Below, in pieces: positions 28,602-36,714 of a DNA stretch of 64,000 bases. Source of the stretch: Microbacterium oxydans (lineage in GTDB: Bacteria > Actinomycetota > Actinomycetes > Actinomycetales > Microbacteriaceae). The translations under genes and the position numbers were made by a program. The notes below the pieces were generated by a model. It was not told the origin of the DNA. It made no database searches and saw only the letters and a list, made by a program, of their open reading frames with translations. Positions within the stretch are counted from its first letter, which is position 1. Every line of letters starts with the position of its first letter. The stretch covers positions 62,001 to 126,000 of the forward strand of contig NZ_JYIW01000023.1 of the NCBI RefSeq assembly GCF_000956525.1. The letters run 5' to 3'.

Positions 28602-28675
28602 GCACCCGCGGACTAGACTCCCGGCCCTTGGGCGCTTCGCGTGACGGAGTCACCGGGAGTCTAGTCCGCGGGTGC
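28602..28675. repeat. Perfect 23-bp inverted repeat with 28-bp centre
   Basis: The left arm gcacccgcggactagactc then ccgg (28602-28624) is the exact reverse complement of the right arm at 28653-28675. The centre is 28 bp. It lies in the 277-bp gap between the Abi gene and the end of the Beta-type gene. There is no T tail on either side, so a simple terminator is doubtful. Confidence 0.85.
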
Positions 28676-28776
28676 CGGAACCGGGTCAGGCGCGCCGACC
28701 ATCAGCGAATTCGTGGTGCATGAATGAATGCCCGCCCTCGAAGAGCGATTGCACCCCAGTTGACTCCCGCGTGGAT

Positions 28777-29712
28777 CTATAGGCCGAGATGCTTCGCGAC
28801 AGTGTGTATGTGGTGCGAAACCTGCTGACGCTTGTTTCCGGAGAGATTCGTGTAGTTCCCCGAAGCGCGCTGCGTTTCGTAGCTACTAAGTCCTGGAGAG
28901 AGCTCAAAGCGAGAAGGCGTCACCGCTCGCTGCCGCTGGATGTCCCCCAGAACTTCCTTGAATTTGGTTGCTTGCGGATCAGTCTGCTCATCAGTAGTCG
29001 AAATAAAGTGCTGAATCCAGAGATCGGAACCGAGCGCATATGTTAGATGAATCGCGATGGCTCCAACCGGTCCGCCTCCGTCTTTGTAGGTCCCGGGGAG
29101 CATGGTGAAGTCGGAGAAGCCGCGGCGACCCGCTGCACTCCATGACGTGTGATTGTTTCCGAGCCACTCCTCACCGGAGTAGTCCTTGTTCCGGGCTTCG
29201 CTGCGGAAGTTGTCACTCACGTCGACTGTTCGGGCGGGCCCCAGCGCGGCGAGATAGTTCGCAGAGCTCGCAGTCGCGAGGAAAAAGACGGTGTAGTCCG
29301 AACCGGAAAGAGCCTTCGCAAGATCCCCGGGGGCGAGCTTGCTCGTTGCCAGCACGATGCCGATCTTGCGCCCTGGGTATGCGGCGACGAAACTCGCAAT
29401 GTCCTTGAGGGTCGTGGCTGCCGTCTCCTTGAACGTCGGGTAGACCACCGCCGAATCGGCCAGCATTGCGGCGAAGTCGCTCTGCCAAGCCGTTGCGACC
29501 GCCGACTTTGAGAGCTTGCCCTGGTGCGGGTTCACAATGACGTACGCGGCCTTAGCCTTTGACTTCAGGTCGGTCAGGGTGGATATCAGTTTTGCAGCTG
29601 GCTCGACCGGCTCGATGAGTGGAAAGATGCGCTGAGGGGAGCCGAAATTGGAAGAGACGTCAGAAACCGCGTTCAGTTCGGCCTGACGACTGTACAAGTA
29701 CGGGAAGTACAT
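28777..29712 (-). CDS. Beta-type (sce7725-like) protein
   Basis: 311 residues starting MYFPYLYSRQAELNAVSDVS. The N-terminal pattern, with IFPLIEPVEP and then KAAYVIVNPHQGKL, is that of the Beta/sce7725 protein family, known mainly as a conserved partner of sce7726 proteins. The middle has alternating strands and helices (RKIGIVLATSKLAPGDLAKAL), barrel-like. No catalytic motif is known for the family. It lies 51 bp after the sce7726-type gene, with a ggag ribosome site, so the two are probably one operon. The function is unknown. Confidence 0.75.
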   Translation of the reverse strand: MYFPYLYSRQAELNAVSDVSSNFGSPQRIFPLIEPVEPAAKLISTLTDLKSKAKAAYVIVNPHQGKLSKSAVATAWQSDFAAMLADSAVVYPTFKETAATTLKDIASFVAAYPGRKIGIVLATSKLAPGDLAKALSGSDYTVFFLATASSANYLAALGPARTVDVSDNFRSEARNKDYSGEEWLGNNHTSWSAAGRRGFSDFTMLPGTYKDGGGPVGAIAIHLTYALGSDLWIQHFISTTDEQTDPQATKFKEVLGDIQRQRAVTPSRFELSPGLSSYETQRASGNYTNLSGNKRQQVSHHIHTVAKHLGL

Positions 29713-29763
29713 AAGGGCTCCATTGCTCGACTGGCCTCATGATGACCTAGCCGGGCCTCCGCG

Positions 29764-30636
29764 TCAAATCGCGGAGAGCACTGCCTCCACAGGCAGTGAC
29801 AGTCGTTGCTCAAGGCGTGCAGTGCCGATCGCCGAAAGCTCACTTCCATATGCCAGCGCCCGAAGACTTGGCGGGAAAGCACTGCTGGTAACCAGCCTTC
29901 GAGCGCTGAGACCGCGCCCCTTGAGTTCTGCGACGGTCGCAGCATGTGCTTGTTCACGAGGGAGTGTGGTGAAGATCTCGTACATCTCTGCACGCGCAAG
30001 GCCAGAGGCGATTCCTGACCTATATCCCGTCAACCTAAAGATAAGCGACTTTGCTTCACCCGTTCGTAGGAGACGGAAGAGGTCAGCGTGGAGCAGATTC
30101 GGTAGGTTCGATACGGCCGGGCGAACAACAGATAGGGAGCCGCGTCGACGGAGCGCTAGAACCCCGACAGTTCCTGGGATGATGCGTTCTGCTGACTCCG
30201 CCCGTCGTTCGGAAACAACTACGTACACATATTCGGCGTGACGGCTGTAGTCCGCGAGTTGCACCGGCAACCGAGCGAAGGAATCCAGATCGGTCTTCAC
30301 CTCGTAAACAGTCGATGTTCCGTTGAGGATCAGCACATCGGCGACCGATGAACCCATCGGCTGCTCGAGCAGGGCTGAGGCTGTGGATGGCGAGTGCTTA
30401 CCGATGATGATTTTTGAAACTATCTCGTTCTTAAACGCATACTCACTCGGATAGGTGGAGAGAAGGCGAGCGTGCGCTGCCTCAAAAGCATCAGCGAGCA
30501 CAGTCGAAGCTGGCTCATCGGGCCCAAGCAGCCGAGCCACCCGCCCAGCCGCGCTGCCGATTTCTGCCCCCGCCAGCGCTTTGAACACTGCAGGGGAGAA
30601 TGCTGCAGCCAGAGCGCGCAGATCGGAGGTGGGCAC
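29764..30636 (-). CDS. sce7726-type protein with PD-(D/E)XK nuclease-like core
   Basis: 290 residues. The core (about 60-150) reads SEYAFKNEIVSKIIIG, then SSVADVLILNGTSTVYEVKTDLDSF and PVQLADYSRHAEYVYVVVSE. This fits a PD-(D/E)XK layout: helix Glu, Asp in ADV, the ExK as EVK, and a following Gln in QLADY. Such folds are restriction- and repair-type nucleases. The gene precedes the Beta-type gene in one operon. The GTG start at 30636 has no ribosome site, but a TAGACT box lies 6 bp upstream, which suggests a leaderless message. The nuclease call is inferred from motifs only. Confidence 0.75.
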   Translation of the reverse strand: MPTSDLRALAAAFSPAVFKALAGAEIGSAAGRVARLLGPDEPASTVLADAFEAAHARLLSTYPSEYAFKNEIVSKIIIGKHSPSTASALLEQPMGSSVADVLILNGTSTVYEVKTDLDSFARLPVQLADYSRHAEYVYVVVSERRAESAERIIPGTVGVLALRRRGSLSVVRPAVSNLPNLLHADLFRLLRTGEAKSLIFRLTGYRSGIASGLARAEMYEIFTTLPREQAHAATVAELKGRGLSARRLVTSSAFPPSLRALAYGSELSAIGTARLEQRLSLPVEAVLSAI

Positions 30637-30642
30637 GGGGAG

Positions 30643-30648
30643 AGTCTA
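30643..30648 (-). promoter_or_regulatory. -10 box for a leaderless sce7726/Beta operon
   Basis: TAGACT on the minus strand ends 6 bp before the GTG start, so transcription would begin at or next to the start codon. No Shine-Dalgarno sequence is present and no good -35 box is seen. Confidence 0.45.
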
Positions 30649-30874
30649 AGGCAGTCGATGGCAAGCGCGGCTGAGGAGCGCCCGGACCGCAGCGGAGCGA
30701 GGACCGGACGCACCGCAAGCCGTGCTCGCCATCCGGCCGAAGGCCGGCCTTGAATGAGTAAAGAAAGTTCTCACACCTTAGGTCGAGGTCGAACGCTGCA
30801 GCCGATGCGCCTGATGTCGTTCGCTGACTTGGCGCGGCGCTGATGCGGGCTCGGCGACCGGATGCTAGATCGAG

Positions 30875-30964
30875 CTCGTCTGGAGCACGCTCGTCTGGAG
30901 CACGCTCGTCTGGAGCACGCTCGTCTGGAGCACGCTCGTCTGGAGCACGCTCGTCTGGAGCGCA
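30875..30964. repeat. Six tandem 15-bp iterons in front of the transfer/replication operon
   Basis: Unit ctcgtctggagcacg repeats at 30875, 30890, 30905, 30920, 30935 and 30950; the last copy changes in its final four bases. They lie in the 536-bp gene-free stretch 30637-31172 between the divergent nuclease operon and the TraSA/RepSA operon. Tandem repeats beside TraB/TraSA-type translocases are often the cis-acting transfer locus, and iterons can also bind a replication protein. Which applies here is not shown by sequence. Confidence 0.85.
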
Positions 30965-31123
30965 CCGACTACCGAGATGATCTCGAGCCGATGTGCGGCG
31001 GATTTTTGCACTCTGAACTGGAACGTTCTTTGCTTGTTGGTCGAGACCTTGGAGCGCGTGTTCGTCTCCTTTGGTGCTGAGCGCCGAAAACCGCGGCAGG
31101 TATGTCGGGGTGCCTTCGCAGTC

Positions 31124-31159
31124 TTGAGCTGTACCCGCAACTGCGGGAACACAACTCAA
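31124..31159. promoter_or_regulatory. Nested inverted repeat, candidate operator of the mobile operon
   Basis: Outer arms ttgagctgt and acaactcaa (one mismatch) flank an inner perfect CCCGCA / TGCGGG palindrome at 31134-31147. It ends a few bases before the aggagg ribosome site of the gene at 31173, so it could be a repressor site or an mRNA hairpin controlling translation. Confidence 0.55.
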
Positions 31160-31172
31160 ATAGGAGGACTCC

Positions 31173-31571
31173 ATGGCAATCCAGACATCCATCCCGGTTA
31201 ACTTCGAGGCGTACTTCCCGCGCGGGGCTTTCATGGTCGGCGAAGTCGAGCCCGTCGTGAAGTGGTCGGATGACGGACAGCGTCAGGGGCAGGATCTCGA
31301 CAAGAACACCGGCCACCCTCTGTGGCAGGTTCGCGTAATCGACGCCGATCCCGACGCTCGCAAGGGGCAGAACGAGGTCACCGTCAAGCTCGCGAGCATC
31401 GCGGAGCCAACTGCGCCGCCGGAGGCCAACGGCCTCCCGTTCCGCCCGGTTTTCTTTGAGGGGCTGTCTGTCACTCCCTACGTCAAGGAGACCGGTGGCC
31501 GCCCTCGTGTGGCGTACTCACTCCGCGCAGCAGAAATGAAGCCCGCTCCGAAGTCTCGCGGCGGCGAGTGA
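31173..31571 (+). CDS. Small AICE-type conserved protein
   Basis: 132 residues with an excellent ribosome site (aggagg). It is beta-rich and acidic in the middle (MVGEVEPVVKWSDDGQRQGQDL, HPLWQVRVIDADPDARKGQNEVTVKLAS). Proteins like this lie before the FtsK/TraSA gene in many actinobacterial plasmids and AICEs; the role is not known. The stop overlaps the start of the next gene (GTGATG), so they are coupled. Confidence 0.7.
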   Translation: MAIQTSIPVNFEAYFPRGAFMVGEVEPVVKWSDDGQRQGQDLDKNTGHPLWQVRVIDADPDARKGQNEVTVKLASIAEPTAPPEANGLPFRPVFFEGLSVTPYVKETGGRPRVAYSLRAAEMKPAPKSRGGE

Positions 31572-32977
31572 TGGCCTATCCGCGCTCCGTGCTTCGCCAG
31601 TACTGGGCAGGGGAGAGGGCCCGGCTGTGGCGCATTGGTCGGTGGATGCTCGGAATCGCATTGATTCTGACGCCGTTCGCCTTCTTCCTCCAAACCTCGC
31701 GAAACGTGATCGCGCTCCTGATTGTCGCCATGATCGTCATCGTCGTCGGACGGCGGTTGCTGGCTGGTCGCGACATGCATGCAGTCCTGTTGCGTCGGTG
31801 GCAGAGAGAGATGTCCTTGCACGTGCAGGCAGCGTGGCCGGCTCTCGCGCACACGCTGCGCTTGCAGATCCGAACCCTCGACGGGCGGACGATCTTTGCC
31901 GGTCTCGGGACTCCTCGTTGGGAAGGAATGACACTGGTTGCCTCTGTCTCTCTTCCGCAGGGGCTCGTGCGTGAGGAACTTGTGTCCGCCAGCGACCGGA
32001 TTGCGCAGGCCTTCTCCGCGCTCCGAGCCTCCGTGCACGGACAGCAGATCAGCGCTCTCCAGTTGCACCTCGAGTTCGTCGACGCCCTCGGGCAAACGTT
32101 CACAGCGCCTTTGGGCGGCAGCTGGGACGGCGGGTCAGTCGCGATGGGGATCGCCGATGGTGGGCATGAGTGGCGGCTGCGGGTGGGACCGCACACTCTC
32201 GTGGCCGGTTCGTCGGGCAGCGGCAAAGCATCGCTCGTCTGGGGGCTTCTCATGGGCCTGGTCCGACCGATCCACGAGGGCACGGTTCAGGTATGGGGGA
32301 TCGATCGAAAGGGCGGCATGGAGCTCGCCATGGGCCGCGCGCTGCTCACGCGATTCGCTGACGATGCGCCCCTCGCTGTTGCCCTGCTCGAGGATGCGGT
32401 TGCGACCATGCAAACCCGAGCGCGAGAGCTGGCGGGCCACACCCGTCAGCACGTTGCGAGCGTTGATAGTCCGCTGGTCATCATCCTGATCGACGAACTC
32501 GCGGCGCTCACCGCGTACGAGACGGACCGCGATCTTCTGCGTCGAGCCAACGCCGCCTTGGCAACTCTCGCGTCTCAGGGCCGGGCAGTTGGCTTCGTCG
32601 TCTTCGCATGCTTGCAGGATCCCCGAAAGGAGACGCTGCCAGCGCGCGGGTTGTTCACACAAACGATCGGGCTTCGCCTTCGCGACCGCACAGAGACAGC
32701 CATGGTCTTGGGCGATGGGGCGGTCGAGGGTGGTGCACGGTGCCACGAGATCTCGCCAGCTACACCGGGTGTCGCCTACATCGTGCCCGAGGACGGGACG
32801 CCACCAGTGCGTGTTCGTGCTGCTCACGTCCCTGACGAGCAGATTCGCGATGCGGCGCTGTCGTATTTCGCGCTTACTCAGATCCCGATCGTCATCCCAG
32901 AAGCTCCGCGCGAGCCTAAGCGCGCACCCAGGACGAGGCAGTCGCGTCGTTCTTCAGACACCCAGGAGGAATCATGA
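31571..32977 (+). CDS. FtsK/SpoIIIE-type DNA translocase (TraSA/TraB-like)
   Basis: 468 residues. Two N-terminal membrane segments (about 22-65) are followed by an FtsK/HerA ATPase. The Walker A is AGSSGSGKAS (about 211-220) and Walker B VIILIDELAAL (about 303-313). The residue after the Lys is Ala rather than Ser/Thr, as often seen in TraSA/TraB proteins, which have Gly there. TraSA-type proteins move double-stranded DNA between mycelial or neighbouring cells without a relaxase. It is coupled to the upstream small protein and overlaps the lipoprotein gene by 4 bp. Confidence 0.88.
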   Translation: MAYPRSVLRQYWAGERARLWRIGRWMLGIALILTPFAFFLQTSRNVIALLIVAMIVIVVGRRLLAGRDMHAVLLRRWQREMSLHVQAAWPALAHTLRLQIRTLDGRTIFAGLGTPRWEGMTLVASVSLPQGLVREELVSASDRIAQAFSALRASVHGQQISALQLHLEFVDALGQTFTAPLGGSWDGGSVAMGIADGGHEWRLRVGPHTLVAGSSGSGKASLVWGLLMGLVRPIHEGTVQVWGIDRKGGMELAMGRALLTRFADDAPLAVALLEDAVATMQTRARELAGHTRQHVASVDSPLVIILIDELAALTAYETDRDLLRRANAALATLASQGRAVGFVVFACLQDPRKETLPARGLFTQTIGLRLRDRTETAMVLGDGAVEGGARCHEISPATPGVAYIVPEDGTPPVRVRAAHVPDEQIRDAALSYFALTQIPIVIPEAPREPKRAPRTRQSRRSSDTQEES

Positions 32978-33378
32978 ATCTTCAGCACTCGGCCATCGCA
33001 CTCCTCGGCCTAGTTGCCGTCATTACTGCGGCAGGATGCACGTCAGGTACGGGTCCGGGAACGGCGGAGAGCTCCGTGAAGACGGAACTGAGCGCTTGGT
33101 CTGCGCCCTGCAACCTCGGGGTTGAGCGCGAAGGGAGCGGTCCTGGTTGGACGGCGGTCTACGACCTGCCCACTCTGGCAGAGCAGACTGACCTCGATCT
33201 CTACGGGGGAACCCTTGCCAACGACGCTTGCTCTGATGCCCAGATCCTTCGGTGGCAGGACGTACGGCGACAGTCTGGCCAGAGCGACGCTATCTGTCGC
33301 GTGATTTGGAGTCATGACTCCGACGGTTTGATTCGCGACCTCGGGTGTGCAGTTCCCGTAGTGGTGGTTGAGCGATGA
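32974..33378 (+). CDS. Small lipoprotein in the transfer operon
   Basis: 134 residues. Lipoprotein signal with lipobox ITAAGC at residue 22, then a Ser/Thr-rich linker and a compact secreted domain with four further Cys (SAPCNLG, NDACSD, AICRV, LGCAV) that could form two disulfides. It starts on a good ribosome site (caggagga) inside the end of the TraSA gene and overlaps the RepSA start by 4 bp. Its role is unknown; surface exclusion or mating contact would fit its place, but that is a guess. Confidence 0.7.
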   Translation: MNLQHSAIALLGLVAVITAAGCTSGTGPGTAESSVKTELSAWSAPCNLGVEREGSGPGWTAVYDLPTLAEQTDLDLYGGTLANDACSDAQILRWQDVRRQSGQSDAICRVIWSHDSDGLIRDLGCAVPVVVVER

Positions 33379-34736
33379 ACCTCGGAGTCTCCGTTGCTCG
33401 GCGTCTCCGGAGTCCGGAGTTCGATCAGTGGCTCCAGGGTGCTTCTCGCACCGGCTACTGCTCGAACCCGGTGAGGCTGTCGGGCGAGTCCACAACGCTG
33501 GCGGGGGAGAGTGGCGAGGTTCTCGTTCAGTTTTCCTCGGCCACGCAACCTGACGGGCTCACCTATGTGCGGTGTGGAAATCGGCGTGCTCGTCGATGTG
33601 CCTCCTGCAGCCACGAGTACAAGGGCGATACCTGGCACATGATCATGGCCGGTGCGGCTGGTGGGATGAAGGGTGTGCCGGAGACTATCTCGGCGCACCC
33701 AATGGTGTTCCTCACTCTTACGGCGCCTTCGTTCGGGGCTGTGCACACGCTCGGACGGACTCGGAGAAGTGGTGTTTGTGAGCATGGCAAGGTTCGAGCT
33801 TGCGAGTGCAATCACGCGGCCGATGACCCCATGCTGGGGGAGCCCGTCTGCGCAGACTGCTATGACTATTCGGGTCAGATCGCGTGGCAGTTTCATGCGC
33901 CCGAACTCTGGCGGCGCTTCACAATCATGCTGCGTCGTCGGCTTGCGCGCGAGCTGGGGATGACGAACCGCGCGGCTTCCGAGATCGTGCGCTTGCAATT
34001 CGCGAAGGTCGCGGAGTTCCAGCGACGTGGTGCGGTTCACTTCCATGCGATCGTGCGGCTGGATGGCGTGGATGACATCGACCCTTTCCCGACACCGCCG
34101 CTCGACGCGACGGAGTCCGTGCTTGTGAGGGCAATTCGCAGCGCAGCTTGTGACGTCGTGCTCCCAGCGCCCCGGCTGCCCGGTGAGGTGGACGAGCGTG
34201 AGCTCCGTTGGGGCACGCAGATGGACGTGCAGGCAATCGTGCAGCGCGAAGGCCTCGATGGGAGCTTGTCTGACCGTGCGGTTGCTGCCTACATCGCGAA
34301 GTACGCGACGAAAGCAACTGAAGACATCGGAGGTGCAGGACGGCGTGTGCACCTTGATCGACTCAAAGCGGTGGCATCCGAAATCGCCGAAGGTGCGGAG
34401 TCGGACAGTGCATATCTGCTCCTCGGAAAGTGGGCGCACATGCTCGGGTTTCGTGGGCACTTCTCCACAAAGTCTCGCCGCTACTCCGTGACCCTCGGAT
34501 CGCTACGTGGTGCACGACGGCGGTGGCGGCTGGAGCGGCTGATCGAGCGCGCCAGCGTTGACGAAAACGTGCGTTCCGAGGACGTGCTCGTCATCGGTGC
34601 TTGGAGCTTTGCGGGCATGGGGTGGCTCACTGATGGAGACCGAGCACTCGCGCTCGAGGCGTCCCGTGCGGCGCGTGATTGGCACGACAGCCGACGAGAA
34701 CGGCCCATTCAACGAGAAGGGAACGATCATGCGTGA
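33375..34736 (+). CDS. RepSA-type rolling-circle replication initiator
   Basis: 453 residues. The HUH-type motif is HFHAIVRLDG at 222-231, with the region AAYIAKYATK (305-314) supplying candidate catalytic tyrosines Tyr306/Tyr310. An N-terminal Cys/His cluster (RCGNRRARRCASCSH; then CEHGKVRACECNH and CADC) looks like zinc fingers. RepSA from pSAM2 nicks the double-strand origin so that the excised element can replicate before transfer. It is coupled by 4-bp overlap to the lipoprotein gene and by 8 bp to the Xis gene. Confidence 0.88.
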   Translation: MNLGVSVARRLRSPEFDQWLQGASRTGYCSNPVRLSGESTTLAGESGEVLVQFSSATQPDGLTYVRCGNRRARRCASCSHEYKGDTWHMIMAGAAGGMKGVPETISAHPMVFLTLTAPSFGAVHTLGRTRRSGVCEHGKVRACECNHAADDPMLGEPVCADCYDYSGQIAWQFHAPELWRRFTIMLRRRLARELGMTNRAASEIVRLQFAKVAEFQRRGAVHFHAIVRLDGVDDIDPFPTPPLDATESVLVRAIRSAACDVVLPAPRLPGEVDERELRWGTQMDVQAIVQREGLDGSLSDRAVAAYIAKYATKATEDIGGAGRRVHLDRLKAVASEIAEGAESDSAYLLLGKWAHMLGFRGHFSTKSRRYSVTLGSLRGARRRWRLERLIERASVDENVRSEDVLVIGAWSFAGMGWLTDGDRALALEASRAARDWHDSRRERPIQREGNDHA

Positions 34737-34962
34737 AGAGCTGGAACTGGAAGACAGGCAGATCGACACGAACATGCGCACGGACGAGTACTTGACCCGT
34801 CGTGAGGTTGCAGCCCGATGCCGAGTACCCCTGTCGACTTTCGACTCGTTGCGTCGTCAAGCACGTGTGCCTTTCCCTGATGCCCGCATGGGCAAGCACA
34901 TGCTCTGGAAGGCCTCGACGATCGATGTGTTTCTCGCAGGGGGTGGCACCGGTGTCTTCTGA
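34729..34962 (+). CDS. Excisionase-like helix-turn-helix protein (Xis)
   Basis: 77 residues with a MerR-type winged helix: YLTRREVAARCRVPLSTFDSLRRQARVPFPDARMGKHMLWKAS. The length, the basic wing and the position directly before the integrase are those of Xis/AlpA-like proteins that direct excision. It overlaps both the RepSA gene and the integrase gene. Confidence 0.8.
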   Translation: MREELELEDRQIDTNMRTDEYLTRREVAARCRVPLSTFDSLRRQARVPFPDARMGKHMLWKASTIDVFLAGGGTGVF

Positions 34963-36070
34963 CGGTCGGTTGGATCCGAAGACGGGACGCCAGCTGCCGG
35001 ATGGTATTCGCTATCGCGCTGATCGCAACAAGTACCAAGTGCGTGTGTGGGCTGTCGGTATCGGCGGCGAGCGGCGAGAACGTAGCTTTCTCGTCGGATC
35101 TCTCGCGGAAGCGAAACGCCTGCGCGCGGAGGTGCAATCGAGCGTTCGGCCCGACGGAGCCATGACCCTTGACGCCTGGCACGCCCGATATTGGCCGACC
35201 ATCGACGCCGGTGTGCGACCCGCGACAGCACGTGCCTATGACGTTGCCTGGCGTAAGCGCGTGAAGCCGTGGCTCGGGCATCGAAAGATCGAAACGATCA
35301 CAGTCGGTGATATCGAGCAAGCGGTCAACGGCTGGGACGGCTCCGCTTCGACGCGAAATGACGCGTTGTCGATGCTTAGCAGGCTGCTGGATGGTGCGGC
35401 ACGTGCGCATGTCATCGCAGCCAACTCGGCTCGGCTTGTGCGTCGGCCTCGCGACGAGCGTGCTCAAAGTGTGCGATCGCGAGCACTCTCAGTGTCCGAG
35501 GTTCGGATCATGCTCGATGCTGTGGAAGCTGGACCGTATCGCGCCTATCTCGCAGCCCTCGTGTACACAGGAATGCGAGCGGGAGAAGCCGGCGCTCTTC
35601 GCGTCGAGGATATCGAGGTCCCCGGACGAGTAATCCACGTACGCCGCAACTTCTCGATGGGGCGCTCGGGGACGATGATCGAGCAAAGTCCGAAGAGTCA
35701 CAAGGAGCGGACCGTACCCCTGCCTCAGGCGCTCCTCCCATACGTCGAAGATGCCATCAACGGCAAGCGCCGAAGCGACCTGGCGTTCTCGGGACCACGA
35801 GGCGGAGCGCTCAACCCATCGAACGTGCGTCGAGCCGTGGATTGGGATGCCCTGCGGCGGAAGCTCGATCGCCCGGAGCTACGTATTCACGATCTCCGCC
35901 ACACCTTGGCAACCCTCCTGTTTGACGCCGGAGCCGCAGCCAACGATGTGCAGGCGATTCTCGGGCACTCGTCACTGCAGATCACCGAACGCTACAGCCG
36001 GGCGCGGGCGGACGTGGCGCTTCGAGCGAACGCTGCACTCGATTCACTTACATGGACGGAGGAATCATGA
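34952..36070 (+). CDS. int: Tyrosine site-specific integrase
   Basis: 372 residues from the GTG at 34952 (ribosome site caggggg); a GTG at 34943 also fits. It has an N-terminal Arg-rich arm-binding region, a core-binding SAM-like domain (70-165) and the catalytic domain. Visible catalytic residues are Arg209 (TGMRAGEAG), Lys near 247-251, HDLRH at 313-317, His339 (GHSS) and Tyr348 (ERYS). All are present, so it should be active. Integrases of this group insert elements into tRNA 3' ends, which agrees with the tRNA fragment at 27675, although that site lies far from int. Confidence 0.92.
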   Translation: MSSDGRLDPKTGRQLPDGIRYRADRNKYQVRVWAVGIGGERRERSFLVGSLAEAKRLRAEVQSSVRPDGAMTLDAWHARYWPTIDAGVRPATARAYDVAWRKRVKPWLGHRKIETITVGDIEQAVNGWDGSASTRNDALSMLSRLLDGAARAHVIAANSARLVRRPRDERAQSVRSRALSVSEVRIMLDAVEAGPYRAYLAALVYTGMRAGEAGALRVEDIEVPGRVIHVRRNFSMGRSGTMIEQSPKSHKERTVPLPQALLPYVEDAINGKRRSDLAFSGPRGGALNPSNVRRAVDWDALRRKLDRPELRIHDLRHTLATLLFDAGAAANDVQAILGHSSLQITERYSRARADVALRANAALDSLTWTEES

Positions 36071-36714
36071 GCATTGTGTGGCAGCGATTCAAGGAAGGGA
36101 CGATGCTCGCATTGCGCGCAGATCGCCTCCCTCGCACCGTATGGGGATCGAACCTGCGAGCCTTCTTCCCCGCGTCCCGATGGCAGGAGCTGAGCCGCGG
36201 CACTGCCGAACGCGCGGGGCAGGAGTGCGAGGTTTGTGGACGCGTCCGGGACGGCCGATCGGGGCTCGATTGCCACGAGATGTGGGAGTTTCTCGACTCG
36301 GACGGTGTGCGTGTGCAGCGTCTGGTGGGCGTCATCGCGACGTGCAATTGGTGTCACCTCACGCAGCACTCCGGTCGCGCGGACATGATCGGACGGTACG
36401 ACGATGTGGTGGCCGTGCTGATGGGTGTGAACCGCTGGACACAGCTGCGGGCCGTGCGGGACATCACAGCATCAGAAATGGAGTTCAGGGAGAGATCTCG
36501 ATTCGATTGGGCCTTGGACTTGAGCGTGCTTGCTGGATGGCTCGAACTTCCGGACAAGGCGAGTTTGCTGGTCCCGGCGGATTGTCGCGAGCTGTTGGGC
36601 AACGCGGACACCAACGTTGTTCCCGAGATCCGCCCCGTGTTCGATGGCGATGTCCCTGCCGGCGTCTGGGAGTGGGACGACCGGCTCCCGCTGAGGCCGA
36701 AGGATGAGCGATGA
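36067..36714 (+). CDS. HNH-like zinc-binding protein in the mobile operon
   Basis: 215 residues. A treble-clef-like core is built by CEVCGRV (57-63), LDCHEMWEF and ATCNWCHLTQHSGR, the order seen in HNH endonucleases (CxxC ... H ... CxxCH). The C-terminal half is not recognised. It starts on ggaggaatc, overlaps the integrase by ATGA and is itself overlapped by the next gene, so it is firmly part of the element's operon. It could help transfer or exclude other DNA; the catalytic reading is uncertain. Confidence 0.6.
   Translation: MSIVWQRFKEGTMLALRADRLPRTVWGSNLRAFFPASRWQELSRGTAERAGQECEVCGRVRDGRSGLDCHEMWEFLDSDGVRVQRLVGVIATCNWCHLTQHSGRADMIGRYDDVVAVLMGVNRWTQLRAVRDITASEMEFRERSRFDWALDLSVLAGWLELPDKASLLVPADCRELLGNADTNVVPEIRPVFDGDVPAGVWEWDDRLPLRPKDER

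Noticed and set aside
28602..28675. Ordinary intrinsic terminator
   Set aside because: The arms are 23 bp and perfect, the centre is long and there is no T run on either side; kept as an unexplained repeat instead.
30875..30964. CRISPR array
   Set aside because: The 15-bp units are directly tandem with no spacers and no cas gene is present.
30515..31234. Repeat protein with DERAP units read from the iterons
   Set aside because: It is the minus-strand reading of the iterons and runs into the nuclease gene; the repeat stays open in several frames because its length is a multiple of three.
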